Shown here in pieces: positions 1 through 8,958 of a DNA stretch of 15,269 nucleotides. The DNA is from Halomonas sp. (GTDB lineage Bacteria; Pseudomonadota; Gammaproteobacteria; Pseudomonadales; Halomonadaceae). The position numbers and the translations under genes were made by a program. The stretch is from the NCBI GenBank assembly GCA_007129225.1, contig SKVX01000288.1, forward strand, positions 1-15,269, read 5' to 3'. Below the pieces are notes generated by a model. That model ran no database searches. It was not told the DNA's origin and saw only the letters and a program-made list of their open reading frames with translations. Each line of letters starts with the position of its first letter. Within the stretch, counting starts at the first letter, position 1.

Positions 1-609
1 GCCATGACCGAGGGCTGGGACGGACAGGCGCTGGCCGAAGTGGCGCGTCAGGTGAAGCCCACGGTCATGATCGGCGTCTGTGGTCAGAAGGGGATCTTTA
101 CCGAGGAGGTGGTGCGTGCCATGCATGCCGGTTGTGAGCGACCGCTGATCATGCCGCTCTCCAACCCCACCTCCCGCGCCGAAGCGACTCCATGGGACGT
201 TCTGAACTGGACCGACGGCCAGGCACTGGTGGCCACCGGGAGCCCCTTCCAGCCGGTGGTCTACGATGGCAAGACCTACCCGATTGCCCAGTGCAACAAC
301 GCCTACATCTTCCCCGGGATCGGTCTTGGCGTCGTGGCCAGCGGCGCCAAGCGCGTCACCGATGCCATGCTGATGGCCGCCTCCCGGGCGCTTGCGCGGG
401 AAGCGCCGCTGGTCAAGGAGGGTGAAGGCGCTCTGCTGCCGGCGCTCTCGCAGATCCGCGAACTGTCCAAGGCCATTGCCTTCGATGTCGCCGCCCAGGC
501 ACAGGGTGAAGGCGTCGCGCTCAAGACCGACGGCATCAAGCTGCGTCAGGTTATCGAGCGCAACAGCTGGAAACCTGAGTATCGCAGCTACCGTCGCCGA
601 TCATTCTAA
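1..609 (+). CDS. maeA: NAD-dependent malic enzyme, C-terminal part (5' end outside window)
   Basis: Oxidative decarboxylation of malate to pyruvate and CO2 with reduction of NAD+, a cytoplasmic anaplerotic or gluconeogenic step. The frame is open from base 1, so the ATG at 4 is internal; about 202 codons of an enzyme normally near 560 residues are present. What is visible is the end of the NAD-binding domain (MIGVCGQKGIFTEE, then MPLSNPTSRAEATPWD), the conserved stretch ATGSPFQPVV, and the late signature CNNAYIFPGIGLGVVASGA. The tail ending in EYRSYRRRSF closely resembles the E. coli MaeA (SfcA) C terminus (EYRDYRRTSI), which argues for the NAD-type MaeA rather than MaeB; there is also no phosphotransacetylase-like extension. 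The stop is TAA. It converges with acnA, so both genes run toward the hairpin at 633-660. Confidence 0.93.
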   Translation, partial: AMTEGWDGQALAEVARQVKPTVMIGVCGQKGIFTEEVVRAMHAGCERPLIMPLSNPTSRAEATPWDVLNWTDGQALVATGSPFQPVVYDGKTYPIAQCNNAYIFPGIGLGVVASGAKRVTDAMLMAASRALAREAPLVKEGEGALLPALSQIRELSKAIAFDVAAQAQGEGVALKTDGIKLRQVIERNSWKPEYRSYRRRSF

Positions 610-624
610 TTCTTTGTTTCAGTG

Positions 625-660
625 AAAGAAAAAGGCCACCCAGATAGCCTGGTGTGGCCT
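625..660 (-). terminator. Intrinsic terminator of acnA, possibly bidirectional with maeA
   Basis: The arms AGGCCAC (633-639) and GTGGCCT (654-660) pair, extended by CCAG/CTGG with one bulged T at 653 and loop ATAGC. Read on the minus strand the hairpin is followed by TTTTCTTTC, a good U-tract, and it lies about 45 bases after the acnA stop. Read on the plus strand it is about 24 bases after the maeA stop but is followed only by AATTCTCTT, so termination in that direction would be weaker. Confidence 0.8.
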
Positions 661-705
661 AATTCTCTTGAGGGAGCAGCCGTTTGACGACGTTGCAGCG
701 GTTAC

Positions 706-3462
<2,757 letters not shown>

Positions 3463-3538
3463 GAAAGCCTCCTGTCACGGTAGTGAACGGTCCCTTTTCT
3501 TGATCTCATCTTTATCACATGGTCATCATAGGCCTCCC

Positions 3539-3567
3539 TTTCAAGCGCTGCCCAAGCTTTCTATGCT
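3539..3567 (+). promoter_or_regulatory. Possible sigma-70 promoter for the CPXCG gene
   Basis: TTTCAA (3539-3544), a 17-base spacer and TATGCT (3562-3567) match the consensus at 3 and 4 of 6 positions. This is the best plus-strand candidate between acnA and the CPXCG gene, but it is weak by sequence alone. Confidence 0.3.
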
Positions 3568-3568
3568 G

Positions 3569-3582
3569 AACGAAAGTTCGTT
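3569..3582. promoter_or_regulatory. Inverted repeat AACGAA-AG-TTCGTT, possible operator
   Basis: Two perfect 6-base arms separated by AG lie in the acnA/CPXCG divergent gap. They sit where the transcription start of the proposed promoter at 3539-3567 would fall and upstream of acnA on the other strand. The position suggests a binding site for a dimeric regulator, but I do not recognise which one. Confidence 0.35.
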
Positions 3583-3637
3583 GTGTGGCGCTGGTGTTCC
3601 GCCGGGGGGAGGGATCGGCGCCCAGGGAGACCCCGTC

Positions 3638-3847
3638 ATGCATGAAGAACAGCTCGACAGCCAGCCGGTACACTGCCCCTACTGCAATATGCCCTTCGAG
3701 CTGCTGGTCGATGCCTCCCAGGGGAGTCATGAAACCTGGGAGGACTGCCCCTACTGCTGTGCCCCCATTCAACTGCGCATCCTCGTCTCACCCTTCGATG
3801 GTGAGCTGGAGGATGTTCTGGTGGGGCGTGACGACGAGGTACTGTAG
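3638..3847 (+). CDS. CPXCG motif-containing cysteine-rich protein (small, putative zinc-binding)
   Basis: A 69-residue protein with two CPYC motifs: C13/C16 (HCPYCNMPFELLVD) and C37/C40 plus C41 (WEDCPYCCAPIQL), 24 residues apart. This is the layout of the CPXCG cysteine-rich family, small proteins of unknown function widespread in gammaproteobacteria. Four cysteines in two CxxC pairs suggest one zinc knuckle; that is an inference. The C-terminal third is acidic (DGELEDVLVGRDDEVL). The frame is open much further upstream, but the ATG at 3638 follows AGGGAG (3624-3629) at a spacing of 8, the family begins close to the first CPYC, and the upstream translation is low-complexity shadow of the acnA region. 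It lies upstream of trxB in the same direction, so a redox or metal role would fit, but the intervening extended -10 suggests separate transcription. Confidence 0.85.
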   Translation: MHEEQLDSQPVHCPYCNMPFELLVDASQGSHETWEDCPYCCAPIQLRILVSPFDGELEDVLVGRDDEVL

Positions 3848-3903
3848 CAGGGCACGTTTTGCCCGGATCGATTCGGGACGATGCGCCACTCGGTATATCG
3901 GGC

Positions 3904-3912
3904 TGCTACAAT
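3904..3912 (+). promoter_or_regulatory. Extended -10 promoter for trxB
   Basis: TGCTACAAT carries the TGn extension immediately before a 5-of-6 -10 hexamer (TACAAT). No good -35 lies 16-18 bases upstream, as is common for extended -10 promoters. Transcription would start near 3919, giving a leader of about 100 bases before trxB. Confidence 0.5.
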
Positions 3913-4016
3913 GACCGTCCTTGATTCTGGCGGTACCGTGCCGATGGCTGTCATGCCGAAAGAGTCGAGCTGTCGACACTGCCTGTCTCACTAACCAGCG
4001 AGTTGCGAGGTTCTCC

Positions 4017-4970
4017 ATGAGCGAAGCGCGTCACGAACGCCTGATCATTCTCGGTTCCGGTCCGGCCGGTTATACGGCGGCGGTCTATGCGGCCCGTGCC
4101 AACCTCAAGCCGGTACTGATCACCGGGATCCAGGCGGGCGGACAGCTGACCACCACCACCGACGTCGACAACTGGCCCGGCGACGACGCCGGGGTTCAGG
4201 GCCCCGAGCTCATGGAGCGGATGAAGCGCCACGCCGAGCGGTTCGATACCGAGGTGCTGTTCGACCATATCCATGAGGTGGAACTGCGCGAGCGGCCCTT
4301 TACCCTCAAGGGTGACAACGGAGCCTATACCTGTGATGCGCTGATCATCGCCACCGGCGCCAGCGCCCGCTACCTGGGGCTGGAGTCCGAACAGAAATTC
4401 ATGGGGCAGGGTGTCTCCGCCTGCGCCACCTGCGACGGCTTCTTCTATCGTAACCAGGAGGTCGTGGTGGTGGGAGGGGGTAACACCGCCGTGGAGGAGG
4501 CGCTCTATCTGTCCAATATCGCCTCGAAGGTGACCCTGGTGCACCGCCGCGACACCCTGCGCGCCGAGAAGATCCTGCAGGACAAGCTGCGCGAGAAGGC
4601 CGAGAACGGCAACGTGGTACTCGAGTGGAACCATGTGCTGGAGGAGGTGCTGGGTGACAATACCGGCGTCACCGGGGTGCGGATCAAGTCCACCCAGGAC
4701 GGCAGCACCAAGGAGATCGTCGCGCCGGGCCTGTTCATTGCCATCGGCCATAGCCCCAATACGGGCATCTTCGAGGGACAGCTGGACATGGCCGGCGGCT
4801 ACATCAAGGTGCAGTCGGGCCTGGCGGGCAACGCCACCGCCACCAGCGTGCCGGGCGTTTTTGCTGCCGGGGACGTGATGGATCACGTCTATCGCCAGGC
4901 GGTCACCTCTGCCGGTACCGGCTGCATGGCGGCGCTGGACGCCGAGCGTTACCTGGACGAACTCGTCTGA
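4017..4970 (+). CDS. trxB: Thioredoxin reductase (NADPH)
   Basis: A flavoenzyme that passes electrons from NADPH through FAD and a redox-active disulfide to thioredoxin in the cytoplasm. The protein is 317 residues, the normal size. Visible in order are the FAD-binding GSGPAG (13-18), the substrate-side GGQLTTTTDVDNWPG (41-55), the ATGASARYLGL segment, the active-site pair C136-A-T-C139 followed by DGFF, the NADPH-binding GGGNTA (153-158) with HRRD (176-179), and the late FAD motif FAAGDV (282-287). The frame is open from 3921, but the ATG at 4017 is chosen because GAGG (4007-4010) lies six bases upstream and the protein then begins like E. coli TrxB; the extra 32 residues upstream have no family counterpart. 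No strong T-tailed terminator follows; the next features are the palindromes of 4994-5173. Confidence 0.97.
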   Translation: MSEARHERLIILGSGPAGYTAAVYAARANLKPVLITGIQAGGQLTTTTDVDNWPGDDAGVQGPELMERMKRHAERFDTEVLFDHIHEVELRERPFTLKGDNGAYTCDALIIATGASARYLGLESEQKFMGQGVSACATCDGFFYRNQEVVVVGGGNTAVEEALYLSNIASKVTLVHRRDTLRAEKILQDKLREKAENGNVVLEWNHVLEEVLGDNTGVTGVRIKSTQDGSTKEIVAPGLFIAIGHSPNTGIFEGQLDMAGGYIKVQSGLAGNATATSVPGVFAAGDVMDHVYRQAVTSAGTGCMAALDAERYLDELV

Positions 4971-4993
4971 ACATTTCCCCTTCCGGGGTCTGT

Positions 4994-5173
4994 GGCGCTT
5001 TGCTGGTGGCGAGCGCCGCCGGGGTCAGGGTGTAGCGGAAGTCTTTTGCCATGGGTGAGGAGCAATGCTCCGAACGGGCTGGCCATCGATGGCCAGCCCC
5101 GGTCCTGCGAGCGGAGCAGGATGCGGGAGCGAAGCAGGGCAAAAGTAGCGCCCAAGGATGGGTTCACAGCGCC
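4994..5173. repeat. Cluster of palindromes able to form a multi-arm junction; probable dispersed intergenic element
   Basis: This gene-free gap between trxB and slyX is packed with inverted repeats. CTTTTGCC (5043-5050) pairs perfectly with GGCAAAAG (5138-5145). Enclosed are three hairpins: GGAGCA-A-TGCTCC (5059-5071), a 24-base perfect palindrome with arms GGGCTGGCCATC and GATGGCCAGCCC (5076-5099), and TCCTGC...GCAGGA (5103-5121). Outside the closing stem are GGCGCT...AGCGCC (4994-5017) and CCCA-AGGA-TGGG (5151-5162). The style, short hairpins with ATGGATGG-like tops around a conserved 'GGATGGGTTCACAGCG' tail, resembles repeat elements I associate with Halomonas intergenic regions; that is recall, not a search. 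I see no coding potential or T-tract. Confidence 0.6.
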
Positions 5174-5255
5174 TCCGCGTAACCCTGACGCCGGTAAAGG
5201 CGCGAGCTAGCCTCGGGAAGCGACACGGCGCGGGCCTGTCACTATCGATACGCCA

Positions 5256-5534
5256 TCAATAATGCGGTGGCACCTCGTCCTGTGGTGACGGTGCCGCCAT
5301 ATCGATCTCCTGCAGCGCCTGCTGCTGGTCGCGCAGCTTCTGCTGCATCACGCCGTTGATCCTCTCCAGCTGCATCAGGCGCTTCTCCTGTGCCGCCACG
5401 GCTTCGTCCAGTGTATCCAGCCAGTGCTCCTGGTGCGCAATGCGGCTTTCCAGCGCCTCCAGCCGCGATAACAGCCAGGCGGACGTCTCCTCGGGGCTCA
5501 TGCTAGAATCGTTGCGCTGTGTGTCTCTGTTCAT
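5256..5534 (-). CDS. slyX: SlyX family protein
   Basis: A small coiled-coil protein of unknown biochemical role, found widely in proteobacteria and named from its position next to slyD in E. coli. The core is LEALESRIAHQEHWLDTLD, followed by heptad-rich sequence to about residue 75 and the family's conserved ending PPHY. Three in-frame starts are possible. The one given makes 92 residues and has AAGGTG seven bases upstream. The ATG at 5501 would give 81 residues, closer to E. coli SlyX (72), but has little Shine-Dalgarno. The ATG at 5579 would give 107 residues with CAGGTT upstream. The family assignment is firm, the start is not. Divergent from the cold-shock-domain gene; slyD is not in this window. 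Confidence 0.88.
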   Translation of the reverse strand: MNRDTQRNDSSMSPEETSAWLLSRLEALESRIAHQEHWLDTLDEAVAAQEKRLMQLERINGVMQQKLRDQQQALQEIDMAAPSPQDEVPPHY

Positions 5535-5643
5535 CTTGACACCTTCGTCGGGCGATGTGGCTGTATGGCGTATCGTCATCTGACAACCTGTTGCGTCGCT
5601 TTACCTACAACATTTCACCACAACAAGTGAGCATTACGGATCC

Positions 5644-6108
5644 ATGAATCGCAAGGTTATGTTTCGTTGCACTCTCGTCAGTCTGCTGCTAGCCGCTCCG
5701 GCGCCACTGCTGATTGCCCTGTTCATCTATTTCACCGGCGGCGATATGTCGCGTCAGCTTCTTGCCACCCTGGAAGTCGGCGGCCTCACAGTGGTTTATC
5801 TCGCCACGCTGGCAGCCGTCTTCCTGTTGCTGCTGGCTGCCACGCTGTTCGTGCACGGCGTGAGTCCGCAGCTTGCCGCCATCGCCGATGTCGAGAATGA
5901 CGACCGCGAGATCGGCGAAGTCAAATGGTTCAATGTCAACAAGGGATATGGCTTCATCAAGCGTGACAGCGGGGAGGATGTCTTCGTCCACTTTCGCGCC
6001 ATTCGCGGCCGCGGGCATCGGACCCTGGCCGAGGGCCAGAAGGTGCGTTACTACGTGATAGAGAATGAGAGGGGGTTGCAGGCCGACGACGTCACCGTGA
6101 TTACTTAG
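5644..6108 (+). CDS. Membrane-anchored cold-shock-domain protein
   Basis: A 154-residue protein in two parts. Residues 1-75 carry two hydrophobic helices (about 8-31 and 46-70) joined by a short loop (TGGDMSRQLLATLEVG). Basic residues before the first helix (NRKVMFR) predict the N terminus inside, a periplasmic loop, and the C terminus back in the cytoplasm. Residues 89-154 are a cold-shock domain: GEVKWFNVNKGYGFI with RNP1 KGYGFI (100-105), RNP2 VFVHF (113-117), and the usual ending with LQADDVTVI. Cold-shock domains bind single-stranded RNA or DNA, so a nucleic-acid-binding protein held at the inner membrane is inferred. The order, helices first and domain second, is the reverse of the CSD-DUF1294 fusions. 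The Shine-Dalgarno is weak (GGA at 5638-5640). Alone in its transcription unit, divergent from slyX. Confidence 0.88.
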   Translation: MNRKVMFRCTLVSLLLAAPAPLLIALFIYFTGGDMSRQLLATLEVGGLTVVYLATLAAVFLLLLAATLFVHGVSPQLAAIADVENDDREIGEVKWFNVNKGYGFIKRDSGEDVFVHFRAIRGRGHRTLAEGQKVRYYVIENERGLQADDVTVIT

Positions 6109-6114
6109 GCGGAG

Positions 6115-6231
6115 AAAAGCGGCTGCGCTCGGTCATACTGCGTTAAAAATCGACTTAAAGTACTCATTTACTAAAGTAAACTCCGTCTTTTCGTCGATTT
6201 TTGCCTGGTCTGACCTTCGCTCGCCGGCTTT
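6115..6231. repeat. Nested imperfect inverted-repeat element
   Basis: Immediately 3' of the cold-shock-domain gene is an AT-rich block in otherwise GC-rich DNA, built as a long imperfect hairpin. Pairs from inside out are TTTACT-AA-AGTAAA (6167-6180), AAAG/CTTT, AAAAATCGAC (6145-6154) with GTCGATTTTT (6193-6202), GGTCA (6131-6135) with TGACC (6211-6215), and loosely AAAAGCGGCTGCGCTC with GCTCGCCGGCTTT. I recall a similar arrangement (TGCGTTAAAAA, CTCATTTAC, GTAAACTCCG, TTTTTGCC) recurring between genes in many gammaproteobacteria, so this is probably a dispersed repeat that may double as a terminator. The plus-strand T5 at 6198-6202 lies inside the structure rather than after it. Confidence 0.65.
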
Positions 6232-6297
6232 CGCGAGGTTTGTGGTGCCGCTCGTCAGCTTCTTGTGCGTACTTGATTTGCTGTATGCAATGACATC

Positions 6298-6326
6298 GCC
6301 CCGCCTGTTTCCGGAACAGGCGGGGC
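6298..6326. terminator. Strong GC hairpin between the cold-shock-domain gene and the dap operon end
   Basis: A perfect 12-base stem (GCCCCGCCTGTT with AACAGGCGGGGC) with loop TCCGG. It lies 13 bases after the stop of the minus-strand gene at 6340-6726, the usual place for a terminator of the dap transcript. Neither flank has a real T-run (minus GATGTCATTG, plus ATGTCGTTTC), so it is a hairpin-only candidate that could serve both directions. The rest of 6232-6297 shows nothing recognisable. Confidence 0.65.
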
Positions 6327-6339
6327 ATGTCGTTTCGGG

Positions 6340-6726
6340 TCACTGGCCGGGGTCGGGCCATTCGATGACCGCTTCGCTGCCGTCGGGCAGCACGCGCCAG
6401 AAGCGGTCGGGGTCGTCGCCGGGCTGCCAGCTGCCCAGCGAGCAGCGCACCTCGCAGCCCAGGCGGGCGGCGGCTTCCCGGGCGCAGTCGCAGTCTCGCG
6501 CCCAGGGCGTATGGGCGCTGTCGAACCACAGGCTGGCGTAGCCGTCGGCGGCCTTCTCCACCAGCAGCACCGGCACGCCATGGCCGTCATGGTGGCCACG
6601 GGTCTGCCACTGCCGACGGCCAGCCGCACTCAGCGGGGCGCTGTCGAGGCGCTCGCCGAGCCAGGCATTCAGTGCGTCCAGCGGGGCCTTGGCCAGGTAG
6701 ATCTCGATATCCGGGTAGTCTGTCAT
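6340..6726 (-). CDS. Conserved-looking hypothetical protein at the end of the dap operon
   Basis: I do not recognise this 128-residue protein. It is soluble, without signal peptide or membrane helix. It begins MTDYPDIEIYLAKAPLDALNA, has a His-rich turn (GHHDGHG, 44-50), a hydrophobic strand (VPVLLVEKA), an aromatic segment (ASLWFDSAHTPWARD) and four cysteines (C79, C81, C91, C95) within CDCAREAAARLGCEVRC, then a Trp-containing acidic end (FWRVLPDGSEAVIEWPD). The cysteines and histidines could bind a metal, but nothing proves it. It is a real gene by context: the ATG lies eight bases after the dapE stop, and its Shine-Dalgarno GAGGG overlaps the TGA of dapE, implying translational coupling. 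A DapE-linked accessory role is only an inference from position. Confidence 0.8.
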   Translation of the reverse strand: MTDYPDIEIYLAKAPLDALNAWLGERLDSAPLSAAGRRQWQTRGHHDGHGVPVLLVEKAADGYASLWFDSAHTPWARDCDCAREAAARLGCEVRCSLGSWQPGDDPDRFWRVLPDGSEAVIEWPDPGQ

Positions 6727-6734
6727 GGGAACCC

Positions 6735-7901
6735 TCAGGGCTGGGCGGTGCCGTTGACGAAGAGCCTGGCCAGGATTGCTTCGTAGATCCGGCTGAGATC
6801 GTCGAGGTCGGCGGCCCGGATCCGTTCGTTGGCCTGGTGAATGGTGGCGTTGCGTGGCCCCAGCTCCACCACCTGGCTGCCCAGGGTGGCGATGAAGCGC
6901 CCATCCGATGTGCCGCCGGAGGTCGAGAGCGCCGGCCTGCGGCCGAGCACGGTCTCGACGCCGTGCAGGGCGGCGTCCACCAGCTCCCCTTCGGCGGTCA
7001 GGAAAGGCTCGCCGTTGAGCGTCCAGTCGATATGATACTCGATGCCGAAGTCATCGAGTATGGCGGCGGTGCGCTCGCGTAGCTGTTCATGGGTGACTTC
7101 GGTGGAGAAGCGGAAGTTGAAGACCACTTCCACGTCACCGGGTATGACATTGGTGGCGCCGGTGCCGGCGCGAATATTGGAGATCTGGAAGCTGGTGGCG
7201 GGAAAGAAGTCGTTGCCCGCGTCCCAGTGCTCCCGCACCAGGGCGTCCAGTGCCGGCATGGCCTGGTGGATGGGGTTGCGTGCCAGGTGCGGGTAGGCCA
7301 CGTGGCCCTGCTTGCCCCTGACGTGCAGCACGCCGCCCAGCGAACCGCGCCGGCCGTTCTTGATCACGTCTCCCAGCTCGTCGGTGGAGGAGGGCTCGCC
7401 CACCACGCAGTAGTCGAGACGCTCGTTGGCCTCGCGCAGGTGCTCGACCACGGCGCGGGTGCCATCCACCGCCGGACCTTCCTCGTCGGAGGTGATCAGG
7501 AAACCGATCTTGCCGTGGTGGTCGGGATGCGCGGCAACGAATCGCTCGGTGGCGGTGATCATCGCCGCCAGGCTGCCCTTCATGTCGGCGGCCCCTCGCC
7601 CCCGGAGCATCCCCTCATCGTCGATGCAGGGTTCGAAGGGGGGGTACTCCCAGTGCACATGGGGGCCGCTGGGCACCACGTCGGTATGGCCGGCGAAGGC
7701 CATTACCGGACCGTGATGGCCGCGCGTCGCCCAGAAATTCTCCACATCACCGAACGGCAGCCGCTCGATATGGAAGCCGATGCGTTCGAGCCGCTCGATC
7801 ATCAGCGCCTGGCAACCGAGGTCGTCGGGGGTCACCGACGGACGGCGCATCAGCTCGATGGCCAGCGCCAGTGTCGGAGAGAGGGGCTCAGTTGTGGGCA
7901 T
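6735..7901 (-). CDS. dapE: Succinyl-diaminopimelate desuccinylase
   Basis: Removes the succinyl group from N-succinyl-L,L-diaminopimelate to give L,L-diaminopimelate and succinate, in the meso-diaminopimelate/lysine pathway. It is an M20-family dizinc amidohydrolase of 388 residues with this start, against about 375-380 for characterised enzymes. All expected metal and catalytic residues are present: H72 and D74 (GHTDVVPSG), D106 (GAADMKGS), E140 and E141 (TSDEEGPAVDG), E169 (VGEPSS) and H355 (ATIHQANE). The dimerisation lid domain lies between about 180 and 295. The start at 7901 overlaps the dapD stop by 14 bases and has GAGG six bases upstream; the alternative ATG nine codons earlier adds residues without family support. 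The overlap implies coupling to dapD. Confidence 0.97.
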   Translation of the reverse strand: MPTTEPLSPTLALAIELMRRPSVTPDDLGCQALMIERLERIGFHIERLPFGDVENFWATRGHHGPVMAFAGHTDVVPSGPHVHWEYPPFEPCIDDEGMLRGRGAADMKGSLAAMITATERFVAAHPDHHGKIGFLITSDEEGPAVDGTRAVVEHLREANERLDYCVVGEPSSTDELGDVIKNGRRGSLGGVLHVRGKQGHVAYPHLARNPIHQAMPALDALVREHWDAGNDFFPATSFQISNIRAGTGATNVIPGDVEVVFNFRFSTEVTHEQLRERTAAILDDFGIEYHIDWTLNGEPFLTAEGELVDAALHGVETVLGRRPALSTSGGTSDGRFIATLGSQVVELGPRNATIHQANERIRAADLDDLSRIYEAILARLFVNGTAQP

Positions 7902-8913
7902 GCAGCGCCTCGTTGAGAGCAATGGCACTCTTGTTGGTCAGGCACTCGATGCGACCGTTCTGCGAGTTGCGACGCAACAGCAGGTCGTCATGGCCGGCGA
8001 GCTCCCGGGCGGCCACGGTCTTGACCTCCTGGTTCTGGTCGTCGAGCAGGGTGACCTTGGCCCCGGCGGTGATGTAGAGCCCGGCCTCGACGGTGCAGCG
8101 GTTGCCCAGGGGAATGCCGATACCGGCGTTGGCGCCGATGAGGCAGCCTTCGCCCACCTTGATGACGATATTCCCGCCGCCGGAGAGGGTGCCCATGGTG
8201 GAGCAGCCGCCGCCCAGATCGGAGCCCTTGCCGACCATGACGCCGGCGGAGATGCGCCCCTCGATCATGCCCGGGCCCTCGGTGCCGGCGTTGAAGTTGA
8301 CGAAGCCCTCGTGCATCACGGTGGTGCCTTCACCCAGGTAGGCACCCAGACGCACTCGGGCGGTGTCGGCGATGCGTACGCCGGTGGGCACCACGTAGTC
8401 GGTCATCTTGGGGAACTTGTCGACACAGTCCACCGAGAGGGTTCGACCCTCCAGCCGTGCCTTGAGACGCCGGGCGGGCAGTTCCTCGATGTCGATGGGG
8501 CCCTCGCTGCTCCAGGCGATGTTGCGCAGCAGGCCGAACATGCCGGTCAGGTCGAGCTGGTGTGGCTTGACCAGGCGGTGGGACAGCAGGTGCAGCTTGA
8601 GATAGACCTCGGGTGCACTCTGTGGCGGGAGGTCGCTTTCCAGGAACATGGCGACCAGCGGCCGCTGGCTGGCGGCGAAGGCATCTGCCAGTTCTGCCTG
8701 GGCGGTATGGCCCGCGGCTTTGAGGGCTTCTCCCAGCGCAGCGCAATGCTCTGGCAGGAAGCTGACAGCGGCATTGCCGGCGGGGACGTCGAGCACCTTG
8801 GTGATGGCGGCAATCAAGCTGTCGTCGGGGTTGAGCAGCGGGGCAGGATAGTAGACCTCCAGCCAATCGCCCTGGGTGTTCTGGGAGCCGATTCCGAAAG
8901 CAAAACTCAGCAT
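7888..8913 (-). CDS. dapD: 2,3,4,5-tetrahydropyridine-2,6-dicarboxylate N-succinyltransferase
   Basis: Transfers succinyl from succinyl-CoA to tetrahydrodipicolinate, the first committed step of the succinylase branch of diaminopimelate synthesis. The 341-residue length matches the long Pseudomonas-type DapD (about 344), not the 274-residue E. coli form. The N-terminal 165 residues form the family-specific domain. Hexapeptide repeats of a left-handed beta-helix follow: GTTVMHEGFVNFNAGTEG (about 197), RISAGVMVGKGSDLGGG (220-236), STMGTLSGGG (238-247) and CLIGANAGIGIPLG (257-270). The ATG is preceded by GAGGA about seven bases upstream. A 45-base gap separates it from the yffB-like gene upstream, in which I see no good promoter. 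Confidence 0.96.
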   Translation of the reverse strand: MLSFAFGIGSQNTQGDWLEVYYPAPLLNPDDSLIAAITKVLDVPAGNAAVSFLPEHCAALGEALKAAGHTAQAELADAFAASQRPLVAMFLESDLPPQSAPEVYLKLHLLSHRLVKPHQLDLTGMFGLLRNIAWSSEGPIDIEELPARRLKARLEGRTLSVDCVDKFPKMTDYVVPTGVRIADTARVRLGAYLGEGTTVMHEGFVNFNAGTEGPGMIEGRISAGVMVGKGSDLGGGCSTMGTLSGGGNIVIKVGEGCLIGANAGIGIPLGNRCTVEAGLYITAGAKVTLLDDQNQEVKTVAARELAGHDDLLLRRNSQNGRIECLTNKSAIALNEALHAHN

Positions 8914-8958
8914 GGGGTGTCCTCGTGGCAGATAGGGATAGGTTGGCGTAGGTCGGCG

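Noticed and set aside
5536..5541. Perfect TTGACA on the plus strand before the cold-shock-domain gene
   Set aside because: No acceptable -10 lies 15-19 bases downstream, and it falls inside the slyX coding region near its start.
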